Shown here: positions 53,773 to 62,328 of the stretch, in pieces
How positions within the stretch are numbered: the first letter of the stretch is position 1
Layout of the letters: each line of letters starts with the position of its first letter
Assembly (NCBI GenBank): GCA_002307065.1
Contig: DBTN01000037.1
Coordinates: 1 to 64,000 of the forward strand
Direction: 5' to 3'
Length of the DNA stretch: 64,000 nucleotides
From: Akkermansiaceae bacterium UBA1315
GTDB taxonomy: Bacteria > Verrucomicrobiota > Verrucomicrobiia > Verrucomicrobiales > Akkermansiaceae
Position numbers and translations under genes: made by a program
The notes under the pieces: model-generated
What the model was told of the DNA's origin: nothing
The model's input: the letters and a program-made list of their open reading frames with translations, nothing else
The model's database searches: none

Positions 53773-54600
53773 ATGTTACCCGAAAACACCTGGCTCATCG
53801 GCCTCGCCATCCTTTGCGTCGTTCTCGGCGCGATGCTCAGCTCGAAATTTTCCAAAGGCCGTGCGGAAAAAAAGCGCCTCGCTGAGGACTCCTCCGCACG
53901 GGATCGCGGGAAAAAACTCGAAGAATCGCTCTCCAAAGCCCAAGCGAAACTCAAAGAAGTCCAAGCGGATTTCGATTCGCTCAAAAACAGCTCCGTCAGC
54001 AAATCCGCCTTGGAATCGGTCCACGCTGAGCTTGCAGAGCTCCGCCAAGCCCTCGACACCGCTCAAAAACGCGCCGCCGCTCTTGAGACCGATTTGAAAA
54101 AGTCCCAGGAAACGCTCAAAGGCCTCCACGCTCGCGCAAACGAGGTCGATCGCACCCAAAAAGAACGCAGCTTCACTTTGGAAAACGAGCTCTCCAAAAC
54201 CCGCGCCCAGCTCGCCGACGCCCTCGCCCGCCCGGACAACACCACCGAACTCCACGCGGAAATCGAGCGCCTGCGCGAATCCGTCGCCAATGGCACCCGC
54301 TACGCCGGCGAGCTCCGCAAACGCGAGGCCGCCGCTCAAGAGGCACTTCAAAAACTTCAGCGCAAACTCGACAAACAACCGGTCGAGTCCACCGATCCGG
54401 TCGAATCCGCCCCCAACGATTTTCCGGCACGCGAATCGGACCGCATCGCCGCCGCGAAGGCCGAAGTCATCCGGCTCCACGCTCTGAATGCCGAACGGAA
54501 AAACGTCACCCCTGCCGCCGAACTGCCACTTTTCCCTGAAGAACCGGTTAAATCCGCGCTGGCGGCGAATGAAAATCAAGAAGACGAAACAATCGTCTGA
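53773..54600 (+). CDS. Membrane-anchored coiled-coil protein
   Basis: 275 aa with one N-terminal membrane helix (LIGLAILCVVLGAML) and a long heptad-rich region (KKLEESLSKAQAKLKEVQA, ELRQALDTAQKRAAALETDL, ELSKTRAQLADALARPDN). The C-terminus is low-complexity with EDETIV. No family recognised. It may be a scaffold or envelope-spacer protein. It follows the beta-CASP gene by 36 bp and precedes the dehydrogenase by 25 bp on the same strand. Confidence 0.7.
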   Translation: MLPENTWLIGLAILCVVLGAMLSSKFSKGRAEKKRLAEDSSARDRGKKLEESLSKAQAKLKEVQADFDSLKNSSVSKSALESVHAELAELRQALDTAQKRAAALETDLKKSQETLKGLHARANEVDRTQKERSFTLENELSKTRAQLADALARPDNTTELHAEIERLRESVANGTRYAGELRKREAAAQEALQKLQRKLDKQPVESTDPVESAPNDFPARESDRIAAAKAEVIRLHALNAERKNVTPAAELPLFPEEPVKSALAANENQEDETIV

Positions 54601-54625
54601 GTATCCCACGTAAAAACCCGACCAT

Positions 54626-56803
54626 ATGAACAAGCACTTGGCTTTCCCGCTCCTTCTGCTCACCTCGGCCCACGCCCAGCCGCTCGATAAAACCGTGATC
54701 GCGGAAGGATTCCACGATCCGATGGAAATCGCCGTCGCTCCCGACGGCGACCTTTTTGTCACCGAACGCGAAGGCCGCCTGCTGCGCGTCCGCCCGTCAA
54801 CCGGTGGGATTTTCGAAATCGGAGCGCTCAAAGTAGAAGCGCTCCGAGCCAGTGATCCGAACAGCAACTACGCGCGAGAAGACGGTCTGCAAGGAATCGC
54901 GCTTGATCCGGACTTCGCCAACAACCAGCGGATCTACCTTTATTACAGCGATCCGGAAAAGGTCCTGGACCGCTTGTCACGCTTCACGCTCAAAGACGGA
55001 AAGCTCGATAAATCGTCTGAATTGGTGCTCATCGAGGTCCCGACGACCCGCGAAAACAAAGTCTGCCATCACGGGGGCAGCGTCGAATTCGGCCCTGATG
55101 GATTGCTTTACCTCAGCACCGGCGACAATACCAACCCGTTTGAAAGCAGCGGCTCGTCACCGATCGATGACCGCGAAGGTCATGAATACGCGAACGCTGC
55201 TCGCAGCGCGGGAAACACCAATGATCTGCGGGGAAAAATCCTGCGCATCAAGCCGACCGAAACCGGTTACGAAATCCCCGAAGGAAATCTTTTCAAACCG
55301 GGCACGCCAAAAACCCGTCCGGAAATCTACGTGATGGGCTGCCGCAACCCGTTTCGCATTTCGATCGATCCGAAAACCCGCAATCTCTTCTGGGGCGAAG
55401 TCGGCCCGGACGCCGCCAGCGACACCGCCCGCGGCCCGCGCGGTCAGGACGAAGTGAACGTGGCGAAAGCCGCCGGCAATTTCGGTTGGCCCTTTGTCAT
55501 CGGCAACAACGAACCTTACAGCCGGTTTGATTTCGCCACCAACAAGGTCGGCGAAAAACAAAATCCTGCCGCGCCGAAAAACGAAAGCCGAAGCAATACC
55601 GGTTTGACCGATCTGCCGCCCGCCCAACCGGCGCTGATTTGGTATCCCTACGCGGAAAGCCCCGAATTCCCGGTTCTGGGAAAAGGCGGCCGCAACGCCA
55701 TGGCCGGACCGGTTTTTTATCACGACTCCGCCCGCAAATACAACATCCTCGGACCGGAAGACGACAAAACCCTGCTCGCCTACGAATGGATGCGCGGGAA
55801 AATTTTCAAAGCAAAACTCGATGCTGACGAAAAACTGAAAAACCTCGAAGTGCTCGCGGACGGATTCATCCACCCGATGGATCTCGAAATGGCCCAGGAC
55901 GGCACGCTCTGGATGCTCGAATACGGAAGCGACTGGTGGTTTAATAAAAACGGCAAAATCCTGCGCTTGCTGCCAAGCAGCGGAAACAAACCGCCGACGA
56001 TTTCCATCGAAGTTTCCTCCGCCGATGCCAATCAGTTTCTCGTCAAGGAAGCGAGCGATCCGGACGGCGACCCGGTAACCATCACCTGGTGGCTCACCGA
56101 AGGCGCTACCGAGCGCTCATTGGGAACCGGTCAGACAGCCTCTCTTTCCGGAACCACGGGCACGGAAGTCCGCGCCGTCGCGACCGACGGCAAGGGCGGC
56201 ATTGCGATCGCACGCGTTTCCTTGGTGAAAGAAAAGGCGTTACCGCAGTTGATTCTGGACATCGGAGGCCAACCCAAATCGCTCAATTTCAACCAGGAAG
56301 TTTCTTTCGCCGTCCGCGCTGAAGGATTGGACAGCTCCAAGGTCACGGTCCGCGCGCGCTACATCCCGCCGACCGGTCACGACGCGGGCGGTCCGCAATT
56401 CAGCACCGATGTTGAAACTCTGGTGACTTCCAAACTCTGCCTCGCTTGCCACCAAGTCGCCCATCCATCGGTCGGGCCACAGTATCTCAACGTCTCCCTG
56501 AAATACCGCGATCGCGCGGATGCGGTGGATTATTTGAAAGGCAAACTCAAGAACGGTAGCACCGGCGCCTGGGGCGAAGTTCCCATGCCGCCGCAGATCG
56601 CCGTCAATGATGAGGAAGCGAACACGATCATTCGCGCGATCCTCGGTTTGGCCGATGGCATCAGCGAAGCGAGCGGCTCCGCTTCCGGAAAACTCAAGCT
56701 CGCGCCTCAACCCCCGGATGCCGCTCCCGCCGGAGCGTGGGAAATCAGCGCAGACGCGCCTGGCTTCCTCGGTGCGAAATTCCGCGTGGCTGCGGAAAAG
56801 TAA
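54626..56803 (+). CDS. PQQ-type sugar dehydrogenase with PKD-like and cytochrome c domains
   Basis: 725 aa with a signal peptide (HLAFPLLLLTSAHAQP). The glucose/sorbosone dehydrogenase propeller shows IAVAPDGDLFVTEREGRLLRV, HHGGSVEFGPDGLLYLSTGD and GRNAMAGPVFYHDSARKYN. A PKD-like domain follows (ISIEVSSADANQFLVKEA, DPDGDPVTITWWL). A heme c site CLACHQ near residue 610 sits in a cytochrome c domain, so electrons could pass from sugar to the chain. It is periplasmic by its signal. The gene ends 3 bp before the nested palindrome at 56806. Confidence 0.88.
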   Translation: MNKHLAFPLLLLTSAHAQPLDKTVIAEGFHDPMEIAVAPDGDLFVTEREGRLLRVRPSTGGIFEIGALKVEALRASDPNSNYAREDGLQGIALDPDFANNQRIYLYYSDPEKVLDRLSRFTLKDGKLDKSSELVLIEVPTTRENKVCHHGGSVEFGPDGLLYLSTGDNTNPFESSGSSPIDDREGHEYANAARSAGNTNDLRGKILRIKPTETGYEIPEGNLFKPGTPKTRPEIYVMGCRNPFRISIDPKTRNLFWGEVGPDAASDTARGPRGQDEVNVAKAAGNFGWPFVIGNNEPYSRFDFATNKVGEKQNPAAPKNESRSNTGLTDLPPAQPALIWYPYAESPEFPVLGKGGRNAMAGPVFYHDSARKYNILGPEDDKTLLAYEWMRGKIFKAKLDADEKLKNLEVLADGFIHPMDLEMAQDGTLWMLEYGSDWWFNKNGKILRLLPSSGNKPPTISIEVSSADANQFLVKEASDPDGDPVTITWWLTEGATERSLGTGQTASLSGTTGTEVRAVATDGKGGIAIARVSLVKEKALPQLILDIGGQPKSLNFNQEVSFAVRAEGLDSSKVTVRARYIPPTGHDAGGPQFSTDVETLVTSKLCLACHQVAHPSVGPQYLNVSLKYRDRADAVDYLKGKLKNGSTGAWGEVPMPPQIAVNDEEANTIIRAILGLADGISEASGSASGKLKLAPQPPDAAPAGAWEISADAPGFLGAKFRVAAEK

Positions 56804-56805
56804 AC

Positions 56806-56860
56806 TGGACCTCGGACTTGAGTCCGAAATCTTCAACCACGGACTCAAGTCCGTGGTCCA
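56806..56860. repeat. Nested REP-like palindromes supplying a gene end
   Basis: Two palindromes (TCGGACTTGAGTCCGA at 56812-56827, CACGGACTCAAGTCCGTG at 56838-56855) that are also inverted copies of one another, framed by TGGACC/GGTCCA (56806-56811, 56855-56860). The whole could fold as one long hairpin. It sits between convergent genes and may terminate transcription in both directions. The SRPBCC stop codon lies inside it. The 7-bp arms TCGGACT/AGTCCGA also occur at 3242-3257. Confidence 0.65.
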
Positions 56861-57318
56861 ATTTTCCCAAAGCGCTTTTCGAGTTCCTGCCGCCGGAACG
56901 CGAAAATGCGCTTCAGCTTTTCACCGACAAATACCGCGTGAGCCAGCGCGCCAAACGGTCCGAATGGCAACGCGTAGTGAACGAGATCCCGCATCCGCAC
57001 GCCACCTTCGATTTCCTCGAACGTATGCCGATGATGCCAAAACCGGTAAGGCCCAAATCGTTGCTCATCGACGAATGATCGGCCTTCCTCGACGGATTTG
57101 ATTTCCGTCACCCAGCCAACCCAAGTCAGCGGCGCGACTTTCACCCGATAGGTGATGATCTGGCCCTCATACATTTTGTCGCCGGAAAGCGTCAGCAATT
57201 TCATCCCAAGATCGCCCGGAGTGATCTCGTCCAGATTCCGCGGCGATGAGAAAAAGTCCCACGCCTCGGCCAAGGTGAGCGGCAGGATTTGCTCCTGCTC
57301 TAAAACGTGGATCTTCAT
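56845..57318 (-). CDS. SRPBCC-family (START-like) protein
   Basis: 157 aa with the helix-grip pattern of polyketide cyclase/SRPBCC proteins: QEQILPLTLAEAWDFFSSPRN, LDEITPGDLGMKLL, GQIITYRVKVAPLTWVGWVTE, RFWHHRHTFEEIEGGVRMRD and LVHYALPFGPFGAL. Such proteins bind hydrophobic ligands; the ligand here is unknown. Its ATG overlaps the aroK stop (ATGA), so it is translated with aroK. The last residues (IGPRT) and the stop are encoded by the REP-like palindrome, which suggests the element replaced the original C-terminus. Confidence 0.8.
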   Translation of the reverse strand: MKIHVLEQEQILPLTLAEAWDFFSSPRNLDEITPGDLGMKLLTLSGDKMYEGQIITYRVKVAPLTWVGWVTEIKSVEEGRSFVDEQRFGPYRFWHHRHTFEEIEGGVRMRDLVHYALPFGPFGALAHAVFVGEKLKRIFAFRRQELEKRFGKIGPRT

Positions 57319-57869
57319 GATGGGTGACCGGTGAAAAAGTAGCGTGCGCTTTCCAAAATACCCGTCGCCAGTTCCCCAAGGCTCAAACCGGACGTTTCCA
57401 CCTTCAAGTGGGCGGTTTCCGCATACCAGGGCTTGCGCATTTCTAGCAGCTCTTCGATGCGTTTGTAGGGATCATCCGTGTGCAGCAGCGGCCGATCACG
57501 CGATCGACCGGTTCGATCAAGCAGAACCTGGATCGGCGCGTGCAACCAGACGACGTAGCCGAGATTTCGCAGCAGCGGCCGGTTTTCCGGACGGACGACG
57601 ACTCCGCCGCCCGTCGAAATGATCCGCCGTGGCCCGGGGACTTCCGACAACTCGCGCAGCAGCCCGCTTTCCATGTCGCGAAACGCCACCTCTCCCTCTT
57701 CTTCGAAAATCCGGGTGATCGGTTTTTCCGCGAAATGCTCGATCACCGCGTCCATATCCACCAATTCGTAGCCCAGCCGCTGATGCAGCTCGCGCCCGAT
57801 GGTGGATTTTCCGCAACCCATAAACCCGATGAGAACGATGTTCTTCGGTGTGGTGCCCAATTCGTTCAT
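57315..57869 (-). CDS. aroK: Shikimate kinase
   Basis: 184 aa from ATG 57869 (MNELGTTPKNIVLIGFMGCG). The P-loop is GFMGCGKSTIGRELHQRLGY, the shikimate-binding part ELVDMDAVIEHF with STGGGVVVRPENRPLL, and the lid GRSRDRPLLHTDDPYKRI. It phosphorylates shikimate for chorismate synthesis. The upstream open frame from 58199 runs antisense into the Sua5/TsaC gene and is not conserved, so the shorter start is right. It overlaps the SRPBCC gene by 4 bp. Confidence 0.93.
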   Translation of the reverse strand: MNELGTTPKNIVLIGFMGCGKSTIGRELHQRLGYELVDMDAVIEHFAEKPITRIFEEEGEVAFRDMESGLLRELSEVPGPRRIISTGGGVVVRPENRPLLRNLGYVVWLHAPIQVLLDRTGRSRDRPLLHTDDPYKRIEELLEMRKPWYAETAHLKVETSGLSLGELATGILESARYFFTGHPS

Positions 57870-57954
57870 ACCGCACCCTAGCTCGCTCCGTGCCGATGAA
57901 GAAACTGGAAAATCAGGATTCGCCAGCCGTCGTGCGATCTGGCAAAACCGCCGC

Positions 57955-58986
57955 GTGTCCGAGACCCGAACGATCCAAGCCGCCGATGACGAAATGCAGG
58001 AAGCCGTGAGCGCCGCCTGCGAATTGCTCCAACAAGGAGAAATCGTCGCCCTGCCGACCGAAACCGTGTATGGCCTCGCGGCCGATGCTTTTAACCCGGA
58101 AGCCGTCGCGAAAGTTTTCGCCGCAAAAGAACGGCCGTCGTTTGACCCGCTGATCGTCCACATTGCCAGCCGCGGCGATCTGAAATCCGTGGCGATCATC
58201 CCCGAGGAAATTCTGCCGACGGTGAATCAGTTGACCGCCGCATTCTGGCCCGGCCCTTTGACGATCATTTTACCGAAGCACCCGGATGTTCCGGACATCG
58301 TGACTTCCGGTCTGCCCACGGTCGCCGTTCGCCAAAGCGCCCACCCGATTTTCCGCGCGGTAAACAAAGCGCTTGGCCGACCGATCGCCGCACCGAGCGC
58401 CAACCGGTTTGGGCGAATTTCCCCGACTTCCGCTTCCGCCGTTTCCAAAGAACTGGATGGCCGGATCCCGCTGATCGTCGATGCCGGAGCCTGTGCCGAA
58501 GGCGTGGAAAGCACGATCATTTCCATCGAACCTCGCGAAGGGAAAAAACCGATTTTCAAACTTCACCGCGCCGGACCGGTGACCAAAGAACAACTTCAGG
58601 ATTACGGCAAAGTTGAAAAAGCCCGCGAAGTTTCTAACGAAGCCCCCCAAGCCCCCGGTCAGCTCGCCAGCCACTACGCGCCACGAACGCCGCTGATTCT
58701 GCTGGAAAAACCGGAAGATTTCGAACCGGAAGAAGGCAAACGTTATGGCCTCCTCAGCTATCGCGGTGAAGACGACAGCCCTTACATCGATCTCCACGAT
58801 TGGGAAATGGTGGAAAGTCTCAGCCCCGGTAGTGGAAAACTTGCCGAAGCGGCGATCCGGCTTTTCTTCGTCATGCGCCTCATGGACGAAGCCGGCCTCG
58901 ACGCGATCATCGCCGAACCGGTCAGCGAAACCGGACTGGGCGTCGCCATCATGGATCGCTTGAGAAGAGCGTCGACCCGAGCCTAG
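57955..58986 (+). CDS. L-threonylcarbamoyladenylate synthase (Sua5/YwlC type)
   Basis: 343 aa from GTG 57955; the frame is open upstream and a later ATG at about 57991 is also possible. It makes threonylcarbamoyl-AMP for the t6A modification of tRNAs. The YrdC domain has GEIVALPTETVYGLAADAFNP, AAKERPSFDPLIVHIASRG, FWPGPLTIILPK and PIAAPSANRFGRISPTSASAV. A C-terminal Sua5 domain (GQLASHYAPRTPLILLEKP to the end) is present. So it is the long form. The start region overlaps the promoter side of aroK on the other strand. Confidence 0.92.
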   Translation: MSETRTIQAADDEMQEAVSAACELLQQGEIVALPTETVYGLAADAFNPEAVAKVFAAKERPSFDPLIVHIASRGDLKSVAIIPEEILPTVNQLTAAFWPGPLTIILPKHPDVPDIVTSGLPTVAVRQSAHPIFRAVNKALGRPIAAPSANRFGRISPTSASAVSKELDGRIPLIVDAGACAEGVESTIISIEPREGKKPIFKLHRAGPVTKEQLQDYGKVEKAREVSNEAPQAPGQLASHYAPRTPLILLEKPEDFEPEEGKRYGLLSYRGEDDSPYIDLHDWEMVESLSPGSGKLAEAAIRLFFVMRLMDEAGLDAIIAEPVSETGLGVAIMDRLRRASTRA

Positions 58987-61184
58987 GAACCGGCCCGGTC
59001 CGGCGATTCGGGTTTTTTCTCCTTGGAAATCATCCGAAGCATCGCGCTGAGCTCGGTCACGATACGGCCAAGCTGCGGATAAGTCCACGGCTCGCGAAAA
59101 TGCGCAGGATCCGCTTCACCACGCTGGATCTCGGGCAGCCGGAAATTTTTCAAACCGGTCAAAACCTCTCCGATATCGGCGGGGGGACGCCCGGTCTGTT
59201 CGCAGAAAATCAGGGCCTCAAATGCCACGCCACAGAGACGGGAGAATTGCTCGACCGTTTCCGCGTGCCGCGTTTTCTCGCCATCGAGATGCAACGTGAT
59301 GACCGAAAGCGCACGAGCGACGCGTTGGTTTCCATTGGCAAGGGCACCGGCCTGTTCCAGACCGCGCTGTTGATTTTTCGGATCCGCAATCATCCGGCGC
59401 AGCGAAGAAAATGCCTCACTGTTTGCCGACTCTGCCGCCTGCCGCACCCGCAAGATCGCGTCATCTTGAACGCCGCCGTTCCTCAACCGGTCGAGGGTCA
59501 TTTGCAGATACTCGCCATTTTTCCGCAAGGCCGCCGCCATGATCGCAGGGAAACGCCCTCTCTCCCACGCCGGCCAAAACAAAAATGCCGCCGCCAGGGC
59601 GAGCATCCCACCAAGCAAAGTGCTGGCCATTCTTTCCAAGGTAAAGGCCAGGGTCACCGGATGCTGAGCCTCGGTGAGCAGCACCACCATCAACGTGATG
59701 AAAACCACTGCCACGGCATAGTTCCGTTTCAGATAGTACGCGAATAGAGCGATGGTGATCGCGATCGCCACCAGCAACACCGCCGCCGGTGGATGCAGCC
59801 ACAACAAGCTGCTGGCAATCAGTCCGCCGGCCAAGGTCCCGACGACCCGTTGCGCCGCCTTTTCCCGCGTCGATCCAAAATCAGGCTGAAGCACGACAAG
59901 CATCGTAAAGGGCAACCAGTAGCCGTGGCTGAATCCGCTCTGAATAAAAAACGCCACCCCGCCCAGCGCGAGAATCACCGCCCGCATCGTGTGCCGAACC
60001 AGCGACGGATCAAACTGCCCGTTCAAATTAAGGCTCGCCGCAAGGGGCCGCAACGTCAGCGTGCCCAAATCGAACAGCTCCATGGAAAAAGCCGCCCGCT
60101 CGTTCACCCGGTCCATCGTCGCCCGCAGCGACCGGCGGACCATCGGTAGTTGCTCCTCGATCTGCCGGATGATGTCGGCGAACTGCTCACCCGCGACCGG
60201 ATCGTCGAGCTGGGATTTCACCTGCGAGCGGACGATCGCGAGAAGATTCTCCAACCGAGTCAGCCGGACTTCGAATGCCGTCCAGTGCGACGGCTGACGC
60301 GAAACGACGGCCAGCGCCACCATTCGGGCGGTGTTCGTGAGAGAGGTGAGCGCCGGGGCGAACACCGGTTCCAACCGCTGATAACCCGCTTGATTCGAAA
60401 CCGTCTCCAACGCGGTGCGAAAGGCGATGATCCGCAAACCCAACCGCGCGGCGGCGATGTTGAGCGCTTCAAGATGCTTGAGGAAATCCCCAGGATGACG
60501 TTTCGACGCATGCAGAATGGCTTGAGATTGATTCAGCTTCGCCCGCAGATTCACCTCGCGATCGATCATTTTTTCACGCTGCTCCGTCTTGTCCGGGGAA
60601 ATCGCTTCGAGCAAATCCCCCAGCGCCATCCAGCTCTCCGCCACCACACGACGCAGCGGATGTTGCGGATGAAACGGCCAAAACGCGACCTGCAACAGCA
60701 CGCCAAAAAGCCCACCGATCAGGGTGGCAAACACCGGGTGACCGTTCGAAACCGGTCCCACCGACACCGGTCCGGCAAGGGAAATGAAAAACAGCAAACC
60801 GCTGGAAACGGCCAAACCCGGTCCATACTCGCTGCTCAAATGCCGCCAAAGCCCACCCGCGCCAACCACGATCGCCGTGCCCAACAGGGCAAATGGCAAA
60901 CCGATCTCTCCCAAGGTCCCAACAAAAACCGAACCGGTCAAAATCAACGTAACCGCCAACAATAGGCCCAGTCTCAATGAATAAACTCCCCGAACATCCA
61001 CCTGAGCAATCGTTTGCGCAGCGATACAGGCATGGATCGGATCGAGGTGAATCCACCCGAAATGGGTCGCCAACAACGGCACCATGAACGCAATCACCGC
61101 GCGGATCGCCCGATTCAGGTCAGGCAGGAGAGATTCCCTTTCGATGAAATCGGCCAGATGCCGCCTGATTTTGTTAACGCCCAT
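58983..61184 (-). CDS. FUSC-family (YccS/aromatic acid efflux-type) membrane protein
   Basis: 733 aa from ATG 61184 (MGVNKIRRHLADFIERESLL). It has two sets of membrane helices (AVIAFMVPLLATHFGWIHLD near the start and VAFFIQSGFSHGYWLPFTMLVVLQPDF, written in part) separated by a soluble domain, then FWPAWERGRFPAIMAAALR. This is the plan of fusaric-acid resistance/aromatic carboxylic acid efflux proteins in the inner membrane. Substrate unknown. The 3' end overlaps the Sua5/TsaC gene end by 4 bp (convergent). It is divergent from the DeoR gene with 354 bp between starts. Confidence 0.88.
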   Translation of the reverse strand: MGVNKIRRHLADFIERESLLPDLNRAIRAVIAFMVPLLATHFGWIHLDPIHACIAAQTIAQVDVRGVYSLRLGLLLAVTLILTGSVFVGTLGEIGLPFALLGTAIVVGAGGLWRHLSSEYGPGLAVSSGLLFFISLAGPVSVGPVSNGHPVFATLIGGLFGVLLQVAFWPFHPQHPLRRVVAESWMALGDLLEAISPDKTEQREKMIDREVNLRAKLNQSQAILHASKRHPGDFLKHLEALNIAAARLGLRIIAFRTALETVSNQAGYQRLEPVFAPALTSLTNTARMVALAVVSRQPSHWTAFEVRLTRLENLLAIVRSQVKSQLDDPVAGEQFADIIRQIEEQLPMVRRSLRATMDRVNERAAFSMELFDLGTLTLRPLAASLNLNGQFDPSLVRHTMRAVILALGGVAFFIQSGFSHGYWLPFTMLVVLQPDFGSTREKAAQRVVGTLAGGLIASSLLWLHPPAAVLLVAIAITIALFAYYLKRNYAVAVVFITLMVVLLTEAQHPVTLAFTLERMASTLLGGMLALAAAFLFWPAWERGRFPAIMAAALRKNGEYLQMTLDRLRNGGVQDDAILRVRQAAESANSEAFSSLRRMIADPKNQQRGLEQAGALANGNQRVARALSVITLHLDGEKTRHAETVEQFSRLCGVAFEALIFCEQTGRPPADIGEVLTGLKNFRLPEIQRGEADPAHFREPWTYPQLGRIVTELSAMLRMISKEKKPESPDRAGS

Positions 61185-61538
61185 GGTTGAACTTCGCAGA
61201 ACAGAATGGCGCACAATCCGCCACACGCAAGCCCGTCTCAAACGAACGACCTCAGCACCGTGTTACTTTTGAAACAATCACCTCGAAAAATGCATCTCTC
61301 TAAGTTCGGCAAATGTTTCGGCGATCAGCCCTTGCTCATCGTTGTGCAAGAAATGTTGCCGCTGCCAGTGGTGATGATACGTTGATCCGCGTCAAAGTTT
61401 TTAGAATCAGCGACTGGATCAAATGTCGAAACCTCGCACAAATCATGCATTTCCATTTTTCAGAAAATTGACATGCTTGAAATAACGATCGAACCGGCCT
61501 GAAACCGCAAGCTCCCGCATTCCTTATCCTTCATCAAC
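61185..61538. other. Intergenic region between FUSC and DeoR-type genes
   Basis: Divergent control region of about 354 bp. No gene, no clear repeats and no ACCGGT in it. CTTGAAATAACGATC just upstream of the DeoR gene is AT-rich and may contain a promoter, but no convincing -10/-35 pair stands out. I see nothing else. Confidence 0.4.
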
Positions 61539-62303
61539 ATGCTCGCTGCTGAACGCCAACGCCGCCTCTTGGAACTCGCTCGAAAAGACCGCACTGTCCG
61601 AACAACCGACTTGGCGAGAGACTTTCATGTCACCGAGGAAACGATTCGCCGCGATCTTGACTTTCTCTCTCGGCTCGGCCACTTGCGACGCACTCACGGC
61701 GGCGCGATGGACGCTGCCGTTTCGCTCGGCGAGCTGTCTCCGAGCGAGCGAGAAGCTCGACAGTCCGAGGAGAAAATCGCCATTGGTCGCTCCGCAGCAG
61801 AATTGATACAAGACGGTGAGACGTTGCTATTGGACGCCAGCTCGACGGGACTCGAATTCGCAACACAGCTCCCCAAAGACAAGCGGTTGCGTGTGGTCAC
61901 CTATTCTCTCGCGATTCTTGAGCGGCTCGCATTGCGCGAGGATCTCGAACTTGTCCAACTCGGCGGGTTTTACGAAAGAAGCAGTCGCCGGTTCTCCGGT
62001 CTATTGACCGAGAAAGCATTGCTGGCGTTGCGCATCGACCGGTTTTTTTTCTCAGGCAGCGGTTTTAATCCCAAATATGGCGTTGGCGAATCGGATCCCG
62101 AACAAGCTCGCCTGAAGCAGATGATGGTCGAGCATGCCGAATGGTCTTGTGCCTTGATGGATCACACCAAATTGGGAGCACGCACGGATCATTTTTTTGC
62201 CCAATGCGCGGACTTTCACGTGCTGGTGACGGACAAAGGAGGAAGAAGCTACGCGTCGAAATACCTGAAAGCCACATCTTACGACGTGCGCTTTGGTCGC
62301 TGA
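61539..62303 (+). CDS. DeoR/GlpR-family transcriptional regulator
   Basis: 254 aa. The helix-turn-helix reads RQRRLLELARKDRTVRTTDL, ARDFHVTEETIRRDLDFLSR and LGHLRRTHGGAMDAAV, classic DeoR. The C-terminal sugar-phosphate sensor has DGETLLLDASSTGLEFATQL, VVTYSLAILERLA, LQLGGFYER-like and FFFSGSGFNPKYGVGESDPEQA, and ends SYASKYLKATSYDVRFGR. Such proteins repress sugar catabolism genes and are released by phosphorylated sugars; the target here is not in view. It is divergent from FUSC and convergent with oppF. Confidence 0.9.
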   Translation: MLAAERQRRLLELARKDRTVRTTDLARDFHVTEETIRRDLDFLSRLGHLRRTHGGAMDAAVSLGELSPSEREARQSEEKIAIGRSAAELIQDGETLLLDASSTGLEFATQLPKDKRLRVVTYSLAILERLALREDLELVQLGGFYERSSRRFSGLLTEKALLALRIDRFFFSGSGFNPKYGVGESDPEQARLKQMMVEHAEWSCALMDHTKLGARTDHFFAQCADFHVLVTDKGGRSYASKYLKATSYDVRFGR

Positions 62304-62328
62304 CTCTGCTAACTAGGATTCAAAAAAA

